DNA from: Micromonospora thermarum
Lineage (GTDB): Bacteria > Actinomycetota > Actinomycetes > Mycobacteriales > Micromonosporaceae
Direction of reading: 5' to 3'
NCBI RefSeq assembly: GCF_012034245.1
Contig: NZ_JAATEO010000024.1
Coordinates: 1 to 64,000 of the forward strand
Length of the DNA: 64,000 nt
The first letter of the stretch is position 1. The number at the start of each line of letters is the position of its first letter. Below are positions 30,685-39,361 of this stretch, in pieces. The notes under the pieces are model-generated. The model ran no database searches, was not told the DNA's origin, and was given only the letters and a program-made list of their open reading frames with translations. Both the position numbers and the translations under genes were made by a program.

Positions 30685-31690
30685 CCGGGCCGGCGCTGTC
30701 GCGGCGGACCAGTTCGGCCGGGAGCACCTCGACCCGGGGGGCCGGGCCGCCCGCGTCCAGCGCCAGCGACATCGCCCGGACCCCCATCTCCACCAGCGGC
30801 AGCCGGACCGTCGTCAGGGCCGGGGTGACGTCGCGGGCGATGGGCATGTCGTCGAAGCCGGTCACCGTCACCTCCCGCGGCACCGCCACGGAGCGCGCGC
30901 GCAGGGCGGCGAGCGCCCCGATCGCCATGGTGTCGTTGAGGGCCACGATCGCGGTGATCCCCGGCTCCGCGTCGAGCAGGTCACCGGTCGCGGCGACCCC
31001 GCCGTCCCGGTCGAACTCCGCGTACCGGATGCGCCGCTCCGGCAGGTCGCGGCCGTGCTCGGCGAGCGCGGCGCGCAGCCCGGCGAGCCGGTCGGTCGTG
31101 GTGGTGAGCACCTCGGGGCCGGCGACCACGCCGATGGCGCGGTGCCCGAGCCGGCACAGTTCGGCGCCGAGCAGCCAGCCGCCGGTGCGGTTGTCCGGCA
31201 TCACCGCGTCACCGGAGTGCTCGTGCCGCCCGATGACCGCCACCCGGCCGCCGGTCGCCTCGTACGCGGTCAGCTTCTCGTTGAGCAGGCGGGTGAACGC
31301 CGCGTCGTGGTACCCGGAGCCGGCCAGGATGATCGCCGCCACCTGCTGCCCCCGCAGCAGCTCGACGTACTCCAGCTCCCGGTCCGGGTCCCGGTAGCTG
31401 TTGCAGATCATCAGCAGCCGCCCCTGGGCGCCGGCGACCCGTTGCAGCCCCCGCGTGACCTCGGCGAAGTACGAGTCGGAGACGTCGTGCACGATCACGC
31501 CGACGGCGGTGCGCTGCGGGCGGGCGAGCAACTGGGCGTGCGCGTTCGGGACGTACTGCAACTCGGCGACGGCGCGCAGCACCCGCTCGCGCAGCTCGTC
31601 GGTGACCGGCTTGCTGCTGCCGTTGATGACCCGCGACGCGGTGGCGGGGGAGACGCCGGCCCGCCGCGCCACGTCCGACAGGGTCGCCAT
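30677..31690 (-). CDS. LacI family transcriptional regulator
   Basis: A 337-residue repressor. The HTH and hinge are in MATLSDVARRAGVSPATASRVINGSSKPVTDELRERV, followed by a periplasmic-binding-protein-like effector domain with VGVIVHDVSDSYFAEVTRGLQ and IVALNDTMAIGALAAL. Members sense sugars or related metabolites. No sugar operon is adjacent, so its target lies elsewhere or is the divergent EVE-like gene 96 bp away; I saw no clear CG-centred palindrome in that gap. Confidence 0.9.
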   Translation of the reverse strand: MATLSDVARRAGVSPATASRVINGSSKPVTDELRERVLRAVAELQYVPNAHAQLLARPQRTAVGVIVHDVSDSYFAEVTRGLQRVAGAQGRLLMICNSYRDPDRELEYVELLRGQQVAAIILAGSGYHDAAFTRLLNEKLTAYEATGGRVAVIGRHEHSGDAVMPDNRTGGWLLGAELCRLGHRAIGVVAGPEVLTTTTDRLAGLRAALAEHGRDLPERRIRYAEFDRDGGVAATGDLLDAEPGITAIVALNDTMAIGALAALRARSVAVPREVTVTGFDDMPIARDVTPALTTVRLPLVEMGVRAMSLALDAGGPAPRVEVLPAELVRRDSAGPVR

Positions 31691-31786
31691 TCCCGCCCCT
31701 CTCGCTCCATCGACGGTCGTTTCACGGTACCGGATCAAGGAATGGGCCGGCCTGCACCGGATCGCCGGCCGGGCGACGATGGACCG

Positions 31787-32227
31787 ATGAGCGAACGCCG
31801 GGTCGACCTCGACCGCCTCGGGGCGTGGCTGATCAAGGGCAACGCCGACCAGTCGGACCTGGCCGCCCGGTTCACCCGTGAGCCGCACGTGCGGAGCTGG
31901 TGCGTGCGGCCGGGGTACCGCGCACCGCTGATGGCCCCCGGGCAACCGGCCGTGTTCTGGGCCAGCGGTAGCCGGGGCCGGCTGCGGTACGGCGTGTGGG
32001 GCACCGGGCGGGTGGCCGGCGCGCCCGTACCCGGGGACGGCACCTGGACCGTACCGCTCGACCTGACCATCCTGCCCGAGTCGGACCGGCTCGCCCGCGA
32101 GGTGCTGCGCGCGGACGGGCGGCTCGCCACGGCGGAGGTCCTGCGCCAGCCGCAGGCGGCGAACCCGTCCTTCCTCACCGTGGCCGAGTACGCCGCGCTG
32201 TGCGAGCACCTGACCGCACGCCGGTGA
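31787..32227 (+). CDS. Small EVE/PUA-like domain protein
   Basis: A 146-residue protein. The stretch VRPGYRAPLMAPGQPAVFW followed by YGVWGTGRVAG resembles the EVE-domain pattern, a PUA-like fold that binds modified bases in RNA or DNA. The match is by eye and partial, so function is uncertain. ATG 31787 has no strong ribosome-binding site. It is divergent from lacI. Confidence 0.6.
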   Translation: MSERRVDLDRLGAWLIKGNADQSDLAARFTREPHVRSWCVRPGYRAPLMAPGQPAVFWASGSRGRLRYGVWGTGRVAGAPVPGDGTWTVPLDLTILPESDRLAREVLRADGRLATAEVLRQPQAANPSFLTVAEYAALCEHLTARR

Positions 32228-32347
32228 GCCCGACCGGTGGCCTTCACGTGATCCACCTCCCGGCGTCGATCCGGTGGTGCCCCGGTTCCGTACCCCAGAA
32301 CCCGGGCGCACCGGTCGGCGGACGGCCCCGGCAGCGACGGAGCGCGC

Positions 32348-33160
32348 ATGGTGACGGTACGGGTCGGGCGGAACGCGGGACGGGCGCCGGTCCTTTCGGG
32401 CCGGCCGGCGGGGTGGCGGCGGTCCGTCCTGGTGGTGGCGGGCGACGCGGTGGAGGCCGCCACGACGCGGACGCACCTGGAACGGGCCGGCTACGAGGTC
32501 GGACTCGCGTCGGACGCGCGGCGCGGACTGGACCGGTGGCGCTCGGAGCGTCCGGACCTGGTCGTCGTCGGGCGGCGGCTGCCCCCGCTCGACGGGGCCG
32601 ACTTCTGCCGCATCCTGCGGTCCCGGTCCGACGTGCCGATCCTCGTCCTCGTCGACCCGCCCGCACCGGACCGCCCGCCGGCGGGGCCGCCCGGCCGGCC
32701 ACCGGACACCCTGGACACCGCCGACGACGCCGACGAGACGGTGCGGGCCCTGGACGCCGGCGCGGACGACGTGCTGGCCGTGCCGTACCCCGTTCCGGAG
32801 TTCGCCGCCCGGGTCCGGGCGCTGCTGCGGCGCGCGCCGGCGCCCGGCGCGGACGTCGTCCTTCGGGTCGGTGCCCTGGAGATCGACACCCGTGCGGTCG
32901 AGGTCCGCCTCGGCGGGGCCCGGGTCGACCTGACCGCGCGGGAGTTCGACATCCTGGTCGTGCTGGCCCGGGCGACCGGTCGCGTCCACAGTCGACGCCA
33001 GATCATCGACCTCGCGTACGGGGCCGACCGGCACGTCTCCGACCGGGCGGTGGACGCGCACATGGTCAACCTGCGGCGCAAGCTGGACGCGGTCACACCG
33101 GGCACGCCGTACCTGCGCACCGTGCACGGACGGGGTTACCTGCTGGCCGATCCGCCGTGA
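32348..33160 (+). CDS. OmpR-type response regulator with a degenerate receiver domain
   Basis: A 270-residue protein with a receiver-like domain (about 26-150) and a clear OmpR/PhoB winged helix (about 166-268; ARVDLTAREFDILVVLARATG, VHMVNLRRKLD-type recognition region and TVHGRGYLL). The phospho-acceptor Asp position is Gly75 (DLVVVGRRLPPLDG), the acidic pair is reduced to GD (VVAGDA), and the Lys of TKP is missing (VPYPV). A Pro-rich insert (about 107-130) splits the receiver. No histidine kinase is adjacent. It probably acts without phosphorylation. Confidence 0.85.
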   Translation: MVTVRVGRNAGRAPVLSGRPAGWRRSVLVVAGDAVEAATTRTHLERAGYEVGLASDARRGLDRWRSERPDLVVVGRRLPPLDGADFCRILRSRSDVPILVLVDPPAPDRPPAGPPGRPPDTLDTADDADETVRALDAGADDVLAVPYPVPEFAARVRALLRRAPAPGADVVLRVGALEIDTRAVEVRLGGARVDLTAREFDILVVLARATGRVHSRRQIIDLAYGADRHVSDRAVDAHMVNLRRKLDAVTPGTPYLRTVHGRGYLLADPP

Positions 33161-33202
33161 CCGGCGCGGGATCTGTCGGTGGGCGTCCCTACAGTGCCCG
33201 GC

Positions 33203-33595
33203 ATGGTGATGGTGAGGTTCGTCGACGAGACGACGTCCGGCGCCCGGGACGAGGCGTGGCATCTGGAGATCTTCGAGGAGCGGCTGTCGCTGCGGGAGCT
33301 GATCCGTCGCCGCGTGTTCCAGGAGGTGGCCGAGCACAACGCCCGCCAGCCCGAGGTGTTCCGGGGGCTGGTGCGGCCGGGTGGCACCGAGCGCACGCTG
33401 AACGGCTACCGGATGCCGGAGCGGCGCCGGGTCGACGCCGAGGAGCAGTTCGCCCGGGCGGTGGAGGCGTTCACCCGCAACGGGTTCGTGGTGCTCGTCG
33501 ACGACCGGCAGGTGGAGGAGCTGGACGTCGAGGTCGACCTGCGCGCCGGCACCGAGGTGTGCTTCCTCAAGCTCGTCCCGCTGGTGGGTGGCTGA
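33203..33595 (+). CDS. Hypothetical protein paired with the DUF4132 gene
   Basis: A 130-residue soluble protein of unknown function, with Glu/Arg-rich helices and a C-terminal strand region EELDVEVDLRAGTEVCFLKLVPL. ATG 33203 is used; GTG 33179 is an alternative. Its stop overlaps the ATG of the DUF4132 gene (TGATG), so the two products are probably made together and may interact. Confidence 0.7.
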   Translation: MVMVRFVDETTSGARDEAWHLEIFEERLSLRELIRRRVFQEVAEHNARQPEVFRGLVRPGGTERTLNGYRMPERRRVDAEEQFARAVEAFTRNGFVVLVDDRQVEELDVEVDLRAGTEVCFLKLVPLVGG

Positions 33596-35844
33596 TGGCC
33601 GTCCTGCCGTCTGTCCTGCGCCGACTCACCAGCACCGAGCAGGGCCTGCGCGAGCAGCTCGATGCGGCCTCCCGGTGTTGGACGTACTGGCCGCTCGACC
33701 AGCTCGCCTGGCTGTGCCGGGAGGTGCGGCGGGTCGACGGCGAGCTGCCCGGTCACGCCGTCGCGGTGGCCCGCCGCACGGTGCTGGCGACGTACCACAC
33801 CAGCGGCCCGCTGCACGACGTGCTGGCCACGGTGGACGCGCCGCCGCTCAGCCCCGGCGAGGCGTGGGCCGACCGGGTGCTCGCCGACCTGCCCGGCCTC
33901 GGGGCGGGCTGGCCGGAGCTGGTGACCCACGCGCTGACCGCCACGTCGGCCCGCCCGTCGACCCGCTGGGAGCGGCAGGCCCGCGCCCTGCTCGACGAGG
34001 TGGGCCCCACCGCGTACCGGGAGACGGTGACCGGATGGCTGGGCCTGGTCGGGCGGCCCCGCACCTTCCCGCTCGACCGGGGTGAGTACGACCCGGACGT
34101 CGCGCACGCGTACGACCCGTACAACGCCACCGCCCTGCGGGGCCTGGTGTGGCTGCTCGCCCTGGCCGCCGACGGGCCGGCCGACGCCGCCACCGCGCGG
34201 ACGCTCGGCGGCCTGGTGGAGACGTCGCTGCGCAAGGTCGCCGGCATCGGGCCGCGCAACCCGAAGGTCGCCAACGCCGCGGTGTGGGCGCTGTCCCGGC
34301 TGGACGGCGACGACGCCCTCGCCCAGCTCGCCCGTCTCGCCACCCGGGTCACCTACAAGGGCACGCTCAAGGAGCTGACCGCCGCGCTGGACCGGCGCGC
34401 CGAGGCCCTCGGCCTGTCCCGGGCCGAGGTGGAGGAGCTGGCGGTGCCGACGTACGGGCTGACCGAGGTGGGCCGCCGGGTGGAGCGGCTCGGCGACGCC
34501 GAGGCGGAGCTGACCGTCGCCGCCGGATCGGTGTCGCTGACCTGGCGCACCGCCGCCGGTCGGGTGGTGAAGAGCCCGCCGGCGGCCGTGCGGCGCGACC
34601 GCCCCGAGGAGCTGCGCGAGCTGAAGGCGGCGGTGAAGGACGTCGAAAAGATGCTGGCCGCCCAGGCCGAGCGCCTCGACCGGCAGCTCCTCGGCCGGCG
34701 CAGCTGGCCGTACGCGCCGTGGCGCGCCCGCTACCTCGACCACCCGCTGGTCGGCACCCTGGGCCGGCGGCTGATCTGGCTGGTCGACGGCCAGCCGTGC
34801 GGGTTCGCCGACGGCGCGCTGCGGACCCTCGACGGCGAGCCGGTGACGGCGGCCGACGACGCGACCGTGACGCTGTGGCACCCGATCGGGCGGGACGTGG
34901 CCGAGGTCCTGGCCTGGCGCGCGTGGCTGGAACGGCACGGCGTCGTGCAGCCGTTCAAGCAGGCGCACCGCGAGGTCTACCTGCTGACCGCCGCCGAGGA
35001 GCGCACCGGGGTCTACTCGAACCGGTTCGCCGCCCACGTCCTGCGCCAGCACCAGTTCCACGCGCTCGCCGCCGTGCGGGGCTGGCGCAACCGGCTGCGG
35101 CTGATGGTCGACGACGAGTACCCGCCGGCGACCCGGGAGCTGCCCGAGTGGGGCCTACGCGCCGAGTTCTGGGTCGAGGGCGCCGGCGACGAGTACGGCG
35201 TGGACACCAGCGAGTCGGGGGCGTACCTGCGGGTCGTGACCGACCAGGTGCGCTTCTACCCGCTGCGCGCTCCGGAGAACCTGGCCCACGCCGGCGGTGG
35301 CGGGTACGAGCAGTGGGTGCGCGGTGGTGACGGGCCGGTCGCGCCGCTGCCGCTGGACCAGGTCCCGGCGCTGGTGCTCAGCGAGGTGATGCGCGACGTG
35401 GACCTGTTCGTCGGTGTGGCGAGCGTCGGCAACGACCCGACGTGGTCCGACGGCGGACCCACCGGCCGGTACCGCGAGTACTGGCACTCGTACGGGTTCG
35501 GTGAGCTGTCGGCCACCGCGGAGACCCGCCGCGACCTGCTCGCCCGGCTGGTGCCCCGGCTGGCGGTGGCCGACCGGTGCCAGGTGGACGGCCGCTTCCT
35601 GCGGGTGCGGGGCGACCTCCGCGAATACAAGATCCACCTCGGGTCGGGCAACATCCTGATGAGCCCCAACGACCAGTACCTGTGCATCGTCCCGAAGCAG
35701 ACGGTGGAGGCCGGGCCGACCGGCGTCTTCCTCCCGTTCGAGGGCGACCGGATGCTCGGCGTCATCCTCAGCAAGGCGCTGCTGCTCGCCCGGGACACGC
35801 AGATCACCGACCCGACCATCACCTCGCAGATCCGCCGCCGCTGA
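33595..35844 (+). CDS. DUF4132 (MolR-like) protein
   Basis: A 749-residue protein. The N-terminal two thirds is alpha-helical with HEAT-like character (LRGLVWLLALAADGPADAAT, VANAAVWALSRLDGDDALAQLARL). The C-terminal part has the DUF4132 pattern: VTLWHPIGRDVAEVLAWRAW, then VQPFKQAHREVYLLT and FAAHVLRQHQFHALAAVRGW. Function of the family is not established; E. coli MolR was named from a molybdate phenotype. Overlaps the small gene before it. Interestingly a molybdate transporter lies 4 kb downstream, but with other genes between. Confidence 0.82.
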   Translation: MAVLPSVLRRLTSTEQGLREQLDAASRCWTYWPLDQLAWLCREVRRVDGELPGHAVAVARRTVLATYHTSGPLHDVLATVDAPPLSPGEAWADRVLADLPGLGAGWPELVTHALTATSARPSTRWERQARALLDEVGPTAYRETVTGWLGLVGRPRTFPLDRGEYDPDVAHAYDPYNATALRGLVWLLALAADGPADAATARTLGGLVETSLRKVAGIGPRNPKVANAAVWALSRLDGDDALAQLARLATRVTYKGTLKELTAALDRRAEALGLSRAEVEELAVPTYGLTEVGRRVERLGDAEAELTVAAGSVSLTWRTAAGRVVKSPPAAVRRDRPEELRELKAAVKDVEKMLAAQAERLDRQLLGRRSWPYAPWRARYLDHPLVGTLGRRLIWLVDGQPCGFADGALRTLDGEPVTAADDATVTLWHPIGRDVAEVLAWRAWLERHGVVQPFKQAHREVYLLTAAEERTGVYSNRFAAHVLRQHQFHALAAVRGWRNRLRLMVDDEYPPATRELPEWGLRAEFWVEGAGDEYGVDTSESGAYLRVVTDQVRFYPLRAPENLAHAGGGGYEQWVRGGDGPVAPLPLDQVPALVLSEVMRDVDLFVGVASVGNDPTWSDGGPTGRYREYWHSYGFGELSATAETRRDLLARLVPRLAVADRCQVDGRFLRVRGDLREYKIHLGSGNILMSPNDQYLCIVPKQTVEAGPTGVFLPFEGDRMLGVILSKALLLARDTQITDPTITSQIRRR

Positions 35845-35971
35845 CGGCGGACGGCCGGGGTGGTGCCACCGGCACCATCCCGGGCGGGGCTATTCCGTGC
35901 GAACAGACAACGGGCTGCGGCGGCGGCCATGATCGGCAAGGATGGAAGCCCGCCACCCGGGGGAGGTCTCA

Positions 35972-36556
35972 GTGTTCACGCTGCCGTTGACCGAGGACGC
36001 GGTCCTGCGTCCGCTGGAGCCCTGGCGGGCCGAGGAGTTCCTCGCCCACCTGGACCGGGCCCGGGAGCACATCCGGCCCTGGGTCGGGCCGTCGTTCGTG
36101 GCGACCGACCTCGACTCGGCCCGCGCGGTGCTCCAGCGCCACGCCGACCGCTGGGCCCACGACGCCGGCGGCATCTGGGGAGTGTGGGACCGGGGCACGC
36201 TCGTCGGCGGGGTGCTGTTCGTGTCCTTCGACGCCACCCTCGGGCTGTGCGAGGCGGGGTGCTGGCTGGAGCCCGCGGCCGAGGGGCGGGGGCTGGTCAG
36301 CCGAGCGGTGACCCACCTGCTCGACTGGGCCGTCCACGAGCGCGGCATCCAGCGGGTGGAGTGGCGCTGCAACGCGCGCAACGGGCGCAGCATCGCCGTG
36401 GCCCGGCGGCTCGGGTTCTCCCTCGACGGCACGCTGCGCTCGGTCTACCCGGCGCCGGCGGGCGAGGGGCGGGTCGACATGGAGGTCTGGTCGGTGCTCG
36501 CCGACGAGTGGCGGGCGCGGGCGGCGTCAGAGGTGGTCGAGCACCGCGTGCAGTGA
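35972..36556 (+). CDS. GNAT acetyltransferase, RimJ/RimL type
   Basis: A 194-residue acetyltransferase resembling ribosomal-protein N-acetyltransferases: AVLRPLEPWRAEEFLAHLDR, then GCWLEPAAEGRGLVSRAVTHLLDWA and VEWRCNARNGRSIAVARRLGFSLDGTLR. The GTG at 35972 is preferred over the ATG at 35942 because GGGGGAGG lies seven bases upstream. Its 3' end overlaps the convergent TOPRIM gene by 30 bases. Confidence 0.85.
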   Translation: MFTLPLTEDAVLRPLEPWRAEEFLAHLDRAREHIRPWVGPSFVATDLDSARAVLQRHADRWAHDAGGIWGVWDRGTLVGGVLFVSFDATLGLCEAGCWLEPAAEGRGLVSRAVTHLLDWAVHERGIQRVEWRCNARNGRSIAVARRLGFSLDGTLRSVYPAPAGEGRVDMEVWSVLADEWRARAASEVVEHRVQ

Positions 36557-37180
36557 CCGGGGTGCCCGGTCCGGGTGCAGCGCGTCGACCAGCAGCCGCG
36601 CGTACGCGGCCTTGCGGCCCGAACGGGTGCCGATGAAGCGACGCAGCTGCGCCTCGACCGGTCGTCCCCGCTGCGCGGGCTGCCGCTGGAACAGGTCCCA
36701 CGAGTGCAGATCACCGGCCGCCGTGAGGACCGCCCGTACCCCGTCCACCCCGGCGGCCCGGATCAGTTCGTCCTCCAGGTCGGCGACGCAGACGTGGAAG
36801 CCGCACGCCGCCAGGTCGGCGCGGGTGAGGGCGGCGCCGAGACCGGCGCGGGCCAGGCCGCGCCGGACGAACCCCTCCTCCGGCGCGTCGTAGAGGCCGG
36901 CGAGCCGAAGGCCGAGACCCCGTGGCCCGAGCGCGTCGAGGAAGTGGCCGACGTTGGTCACGCCGCCCATCGGCAGCACGCGGACCCCCTCGGCCGGCAG
37001 GTCCCGCCCCACCTGGGCGGCGAGCGTCTCCAGGGCGACGCGGTCGCTGGCGCCCTCGACGAGCACGACCGCGCGGACGTCGTCACCGAGAGCCGGCACG
37101 AGGGCCCGTGTGGACGGCCCGGGGCCGGGCGGTGACGTCGATACCGGTCCGTGCACGGGCACCTCCTCGCCCGCCATCAT
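36527..37180 (-). CDS. OLD-type TOPRIM domain protein
   Basis: A 217-residue protein (ATG 37180; ATG 37177 also possible). A TOPRIM domain is suggested by VVLVEGASDRVALETLA (catalytic Glu), VLPMGGVTNVGHFLDAL and the acidic strand RLAGLYDAPEE. Isolated TOPRIM proteins of this kind are related to the C-terminal half of OLD-family nucleases but lack the ABC ATPase half. The rest is Arg-rich and helical (IGTRSGRKAAYARLLVDAL). The role is unknown; nuclease activity is possible but unproven. Confidence 0.75.
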   Translation of the reverse strand: MMAGEEVPVHGPVSTSPPGPGPSTRALVPALGDDVRAVVLVEGASDRVALETLAAQVGRDLPAEGVRVLPMGGVTNVGHFLDALGPRGLGLRLAGLYDAPEEGFVRRGLARAGLGAALTRADLAACGFHVCVADLEDELIRAAGVDGVRAVLTAAGDLHSWDLFQRQPAQRGRPVEAQLRRFIGTRSGRKAAYARLLVDALHPDRAPRSLHAVLDHL

Positions 37181-37194
37181 CGTGCGCGGGACAC

Positions 37195-37224
37195 GGCCCC
37201 GCCCAGTGAATTCCGGGCGGGGCC
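37195..37224. terminator. Terminator downstream of the chitinase gene
   Basis: GGCCCCGCCC (37195-37204) and GGGCGGGGCC (37215-37224) form a perfect 10-bp stem with a 10-base AT-containing loop, twelve bases beyond the chitinase stop. Confidence 0.8.
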
Positions 37225-37235
37225 ACACCGGTGCG

Positions 37236-38768
37236 TCAGGGCAGGGCCTTGAGGAACGGCCCGTGGTTGAGCCGGAACTCCCAGTTGTAGTACCGGTCCC
37301 AGTTGATCGACCAGGTCATCAGTCCCCGGAAGTTCGGGTTGGTGCCGCTGCGCGGGGCGTACGAGCCGCAGCTCTGGCCCCGCACCAGGCAGGTGACGGC
37401 GGCCTGCACGCCCGCCGGCGCCACGTACCCGTTGCCGGCGCTGACCGACGACGGCGCGCCGAAGGCGACCTGGTCCTCGCGCAGCGCGGGGAAGACGCGC
37501 TCCGCGTTGCCGGCGACCGGGAAGCCGGCGAGCAGCATGTCGGTCATCGCGATGTGGAAGTCCGCACCGCCCATGGTGTGGTACTGGTTGTCGAGCCCGA
37601 CGATCGGTCCGGAGTTGTAGTCCTGCACGTGCAGCACCGTGAGGTCGTTGCGCAGGGCGTGGATCACCGGCAGGTACGAGCCGGCGCGCGGGTCCTGCCC
37701 GCCCCACGGGCCCGGCCCGTAGAACTGGTAGCCGAGCTGCACGAAGAACGTCTCCGGCGCCATGGTGAGCACGAAGTTCGCCCCGTACCGCTGCTTGAGC
37801 GCGCGGATCGCGGCGATCAGGTTGACGATCACCGGCGTGGTGGGGTTGCGGAAGTCGGTGTCGCCGGCGTTCAGGTAGAGCGAGTGCCCCTCGAAGTCGA
37901 TGTCGAGGCCGTTCAGGCCGTACCGGTCGATGATCGCCGAGACCGACCGGACGAAGGTGTCCCGTGCGGCGGTCGTGGTGAGCTGGACCTGGCCGTTCTG
38001 CCCGCCGATGGACAGCAGCACCTTCTTGCCCTGCTGCTGCTTGGCGCGGATCGCCGCGATGAACTCGGCCTCCGTCTCGACGCCCGGGCACTCGGCCGCC
38101 GGGCAGAGCTGGAAGCGGATGTCGCCCGAGGTCACGCTGGTGGGCTCACCGAAGGCGAGGTTGATGATGTCCCAGTCGGCCGGCACGTCGGCCATCCGCA
38201 GGTACCCGGAGCCGTTGGCGAAGCTCGCGTGCAGGTAGCCGATCAGGGCGTGCTTCGGCAACCCGCCAGGGGGCGGGGTGGTCGGCGGCGGCGTCGTCGG
38301 CGGCGGTGTGGTGGGCGGTGCGGTGGTGGGCGGGGGCGTGGTCGTGGGTGGGCTGGTCGGGGTGCCGCCGCCGCACGGCGCGCCGTTGAGCGTGCAGTCG
38401 GTGGGGGAGCCGGACCCGGTGGCGAGGAAGCCGAACGAGACCGAGGCGCCCGGCGCGACGGTGCCGTTCCAGGACCGGTTCGTGAAGGTGTGCCGCCCGC
38501 CGGAGCTGGTCACCGTGGCGTCCCAGTACGAGCCGAGGGTGGTGCCGGCGGGCAGGGTGAAGGCCACCTGCCAGCCGGTCAGTGTGCTCGTGCCGCCGTT
38601 GGTGATCGTGTACTTCCCCTCCCATCCGGTGCCCCAGTCGGAGGTCTTGACGAACGTGGCGGTGGGACCGGCCGCCCGGGCGGGCGCGGCCAGGACCAGC
38701 GTGGTGCCGGCGACGGTGACGAGGGCCGCGACGGCGGCCAGCAACAGATTTCGGGCAGGGCGACGCAT
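37236..38768 (-). CDS. Secreted GH18 chitinase with N-terminal CBM2
   Basis: A 510-residue exoenzyme. Order: signal peptide (cleavage near residue 32, APARAAG), a family 2 cellulose/chitin-binding module (about 35-126; WGTGWEGKYTITNGG, WNGTVAPGASVSFGF), a Thr-Pro linker (about 136-168), and a GH18 catalytic domain. The catalytic motif D-x-D-x-E is LDIDFE with Glu293 as acid/base; the SIGG substrate-binding motif is at about 253. The length fits bacterial ChiC/ChiD-like enzymes. ATG 38768 has a GGGAGG site. It hydrolyses chitin outside the cell. Confidence 0.92.
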   Translation of the reverse strand: MRRPARNLLLAAVAALVTVAGTTLVLAAPARAAGPTATFVKTSDWGTGWEGKYTITNGGTSTLTGWQVAFTLPAGTTLGSYWDATVTSSGGRHTFTNRSWNGTVAPGASVSFGFLATGSGSPTDCTLNGAPCGGGTPTSPPTTTPPPTTAPPTTPPPTTPPPTTPPPGGLPKHALIGYLHASFANGSGYLRMADVPADWDIINLAFGEPTSVTSGDIRFQLCPAAECPGVETEAEFIAAIRAKQQQGKKVLLSIGGQNGQVQLTTTAARDTFVRSVSAIIDRYGLNGLDIDFEGHSLYLNAGDTDFRNPTTPVIVNLIAAIRALKQRYGANFVLTMAPETFFVQLGYQFYGPGPWGGQDPRAGSYLPVIHALRNDLTVLHVQDYNSGPIVGLDNQYHTMGGADFHIAMTDMLLAGFPVAGNAERVFPALREDQVAFGAPSSVSAGNGYVAPAGVQAAVTCLVRGQSCGSYAPRSGTNPNFRGLMTWSINWDRYYNWEFRLNHGPFLKALP

Positions 38769-38804
38769 CCGGACCTCCCGGTACGTGGGGCCGTCGGATC
38801 GACG

Positions 38805-38845
38805 GATGCACAATTATTAGGATTGTTAACTGTAGTTGTCCAGGC
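38805..38845 (-). promoter_or_regulatory. AT-rich promoter region of the chitinase gene
   Basis: In a window of extreme GC content this patch is AT-rich and carries an imperfect symmetry ACAAT-TATTAGG-ATTGT (38812-38828 region) followed by GTTAAC. Such a site about 45-60 bases upstream of the start could bind a catabolite or chitin-responsive regulator. The regulator is not identified. Confidence 0.45.
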
Positions 38846-38891
38846 TCCGACATGGACGGTTTCTGTCGTACCCCGGAGGCACCATGCATCC

Positions 38892-39305
38892 ATGGCTGTC
38901 CCCGCCCTCACCCCTGACGCCGGCCGGCCGCGCTCCGTGCCGCTCCGCGAGGCGCGCACCCGGTTCACCCAGCTCGTCGCCCTGGCCGAGCTGACCGACA
39001 CGGTCACCGTCCTCACCCGCGACGGCGATCCCCGGCCGGTCGCCGCGATCGTCCCGGCCGCCGCCGCCCGCACCGCCGCCCAGGCCCGCGCCGACGCCGA
39101 CCGCCTCGCCGCCGTCACCGCCGGCTGGGCCCGCCGGCTCGACGAGGCCCACCGGCGTGGTGCCCAACGGCATGCCGCCGAGCTGCGCGCCGTGACCGCC
39201 GCGCTCGCCGAGGCGTGGGCCGAGCTCGACCGGCGGGTCCCGCCGGGCACCGACCCGGCGCTCGCCCGGCTGCGTGCCGCCCACACCGACCTGCTGGCCG
39301 GCTGA
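38892..39305 (+). CDS. Phd/YefM-like antitoxin-domain protein without a toxin gene
   Basis: A 137-residue protein. The first 55 residues match Phd-type antitoxins (SVPLREARTRFTQLVALAEL, TVTVLTRDGDPRPVAAIVP). The rest is an Ala/Arg-rich helix, longer than a usual toxin-binding tail. No toxin gene follows on this strand: the next gene is convergent (modC). It may be an orphan antitoxin or a DNA-binding regulator of this fold. Confidence 0.7.
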   Translation: MAVPALTPDAGRPRSVPLREARTRFTQLVALAELTDTVTVLTRDGDPRPVAAIVPAAAARTAAQARADADRLAAVTAGWARRLDEAHRRGAQRHAAELRAVTAALAEAWAELDRRVPPGTDPALARLRAAHTDLLAG

Positions 39306-39361
39306 GCCGCCGCACCGGGGCCCTGGGCCGCCGCGGGCCTGTGCCGGCGCCACGCCGCGGC

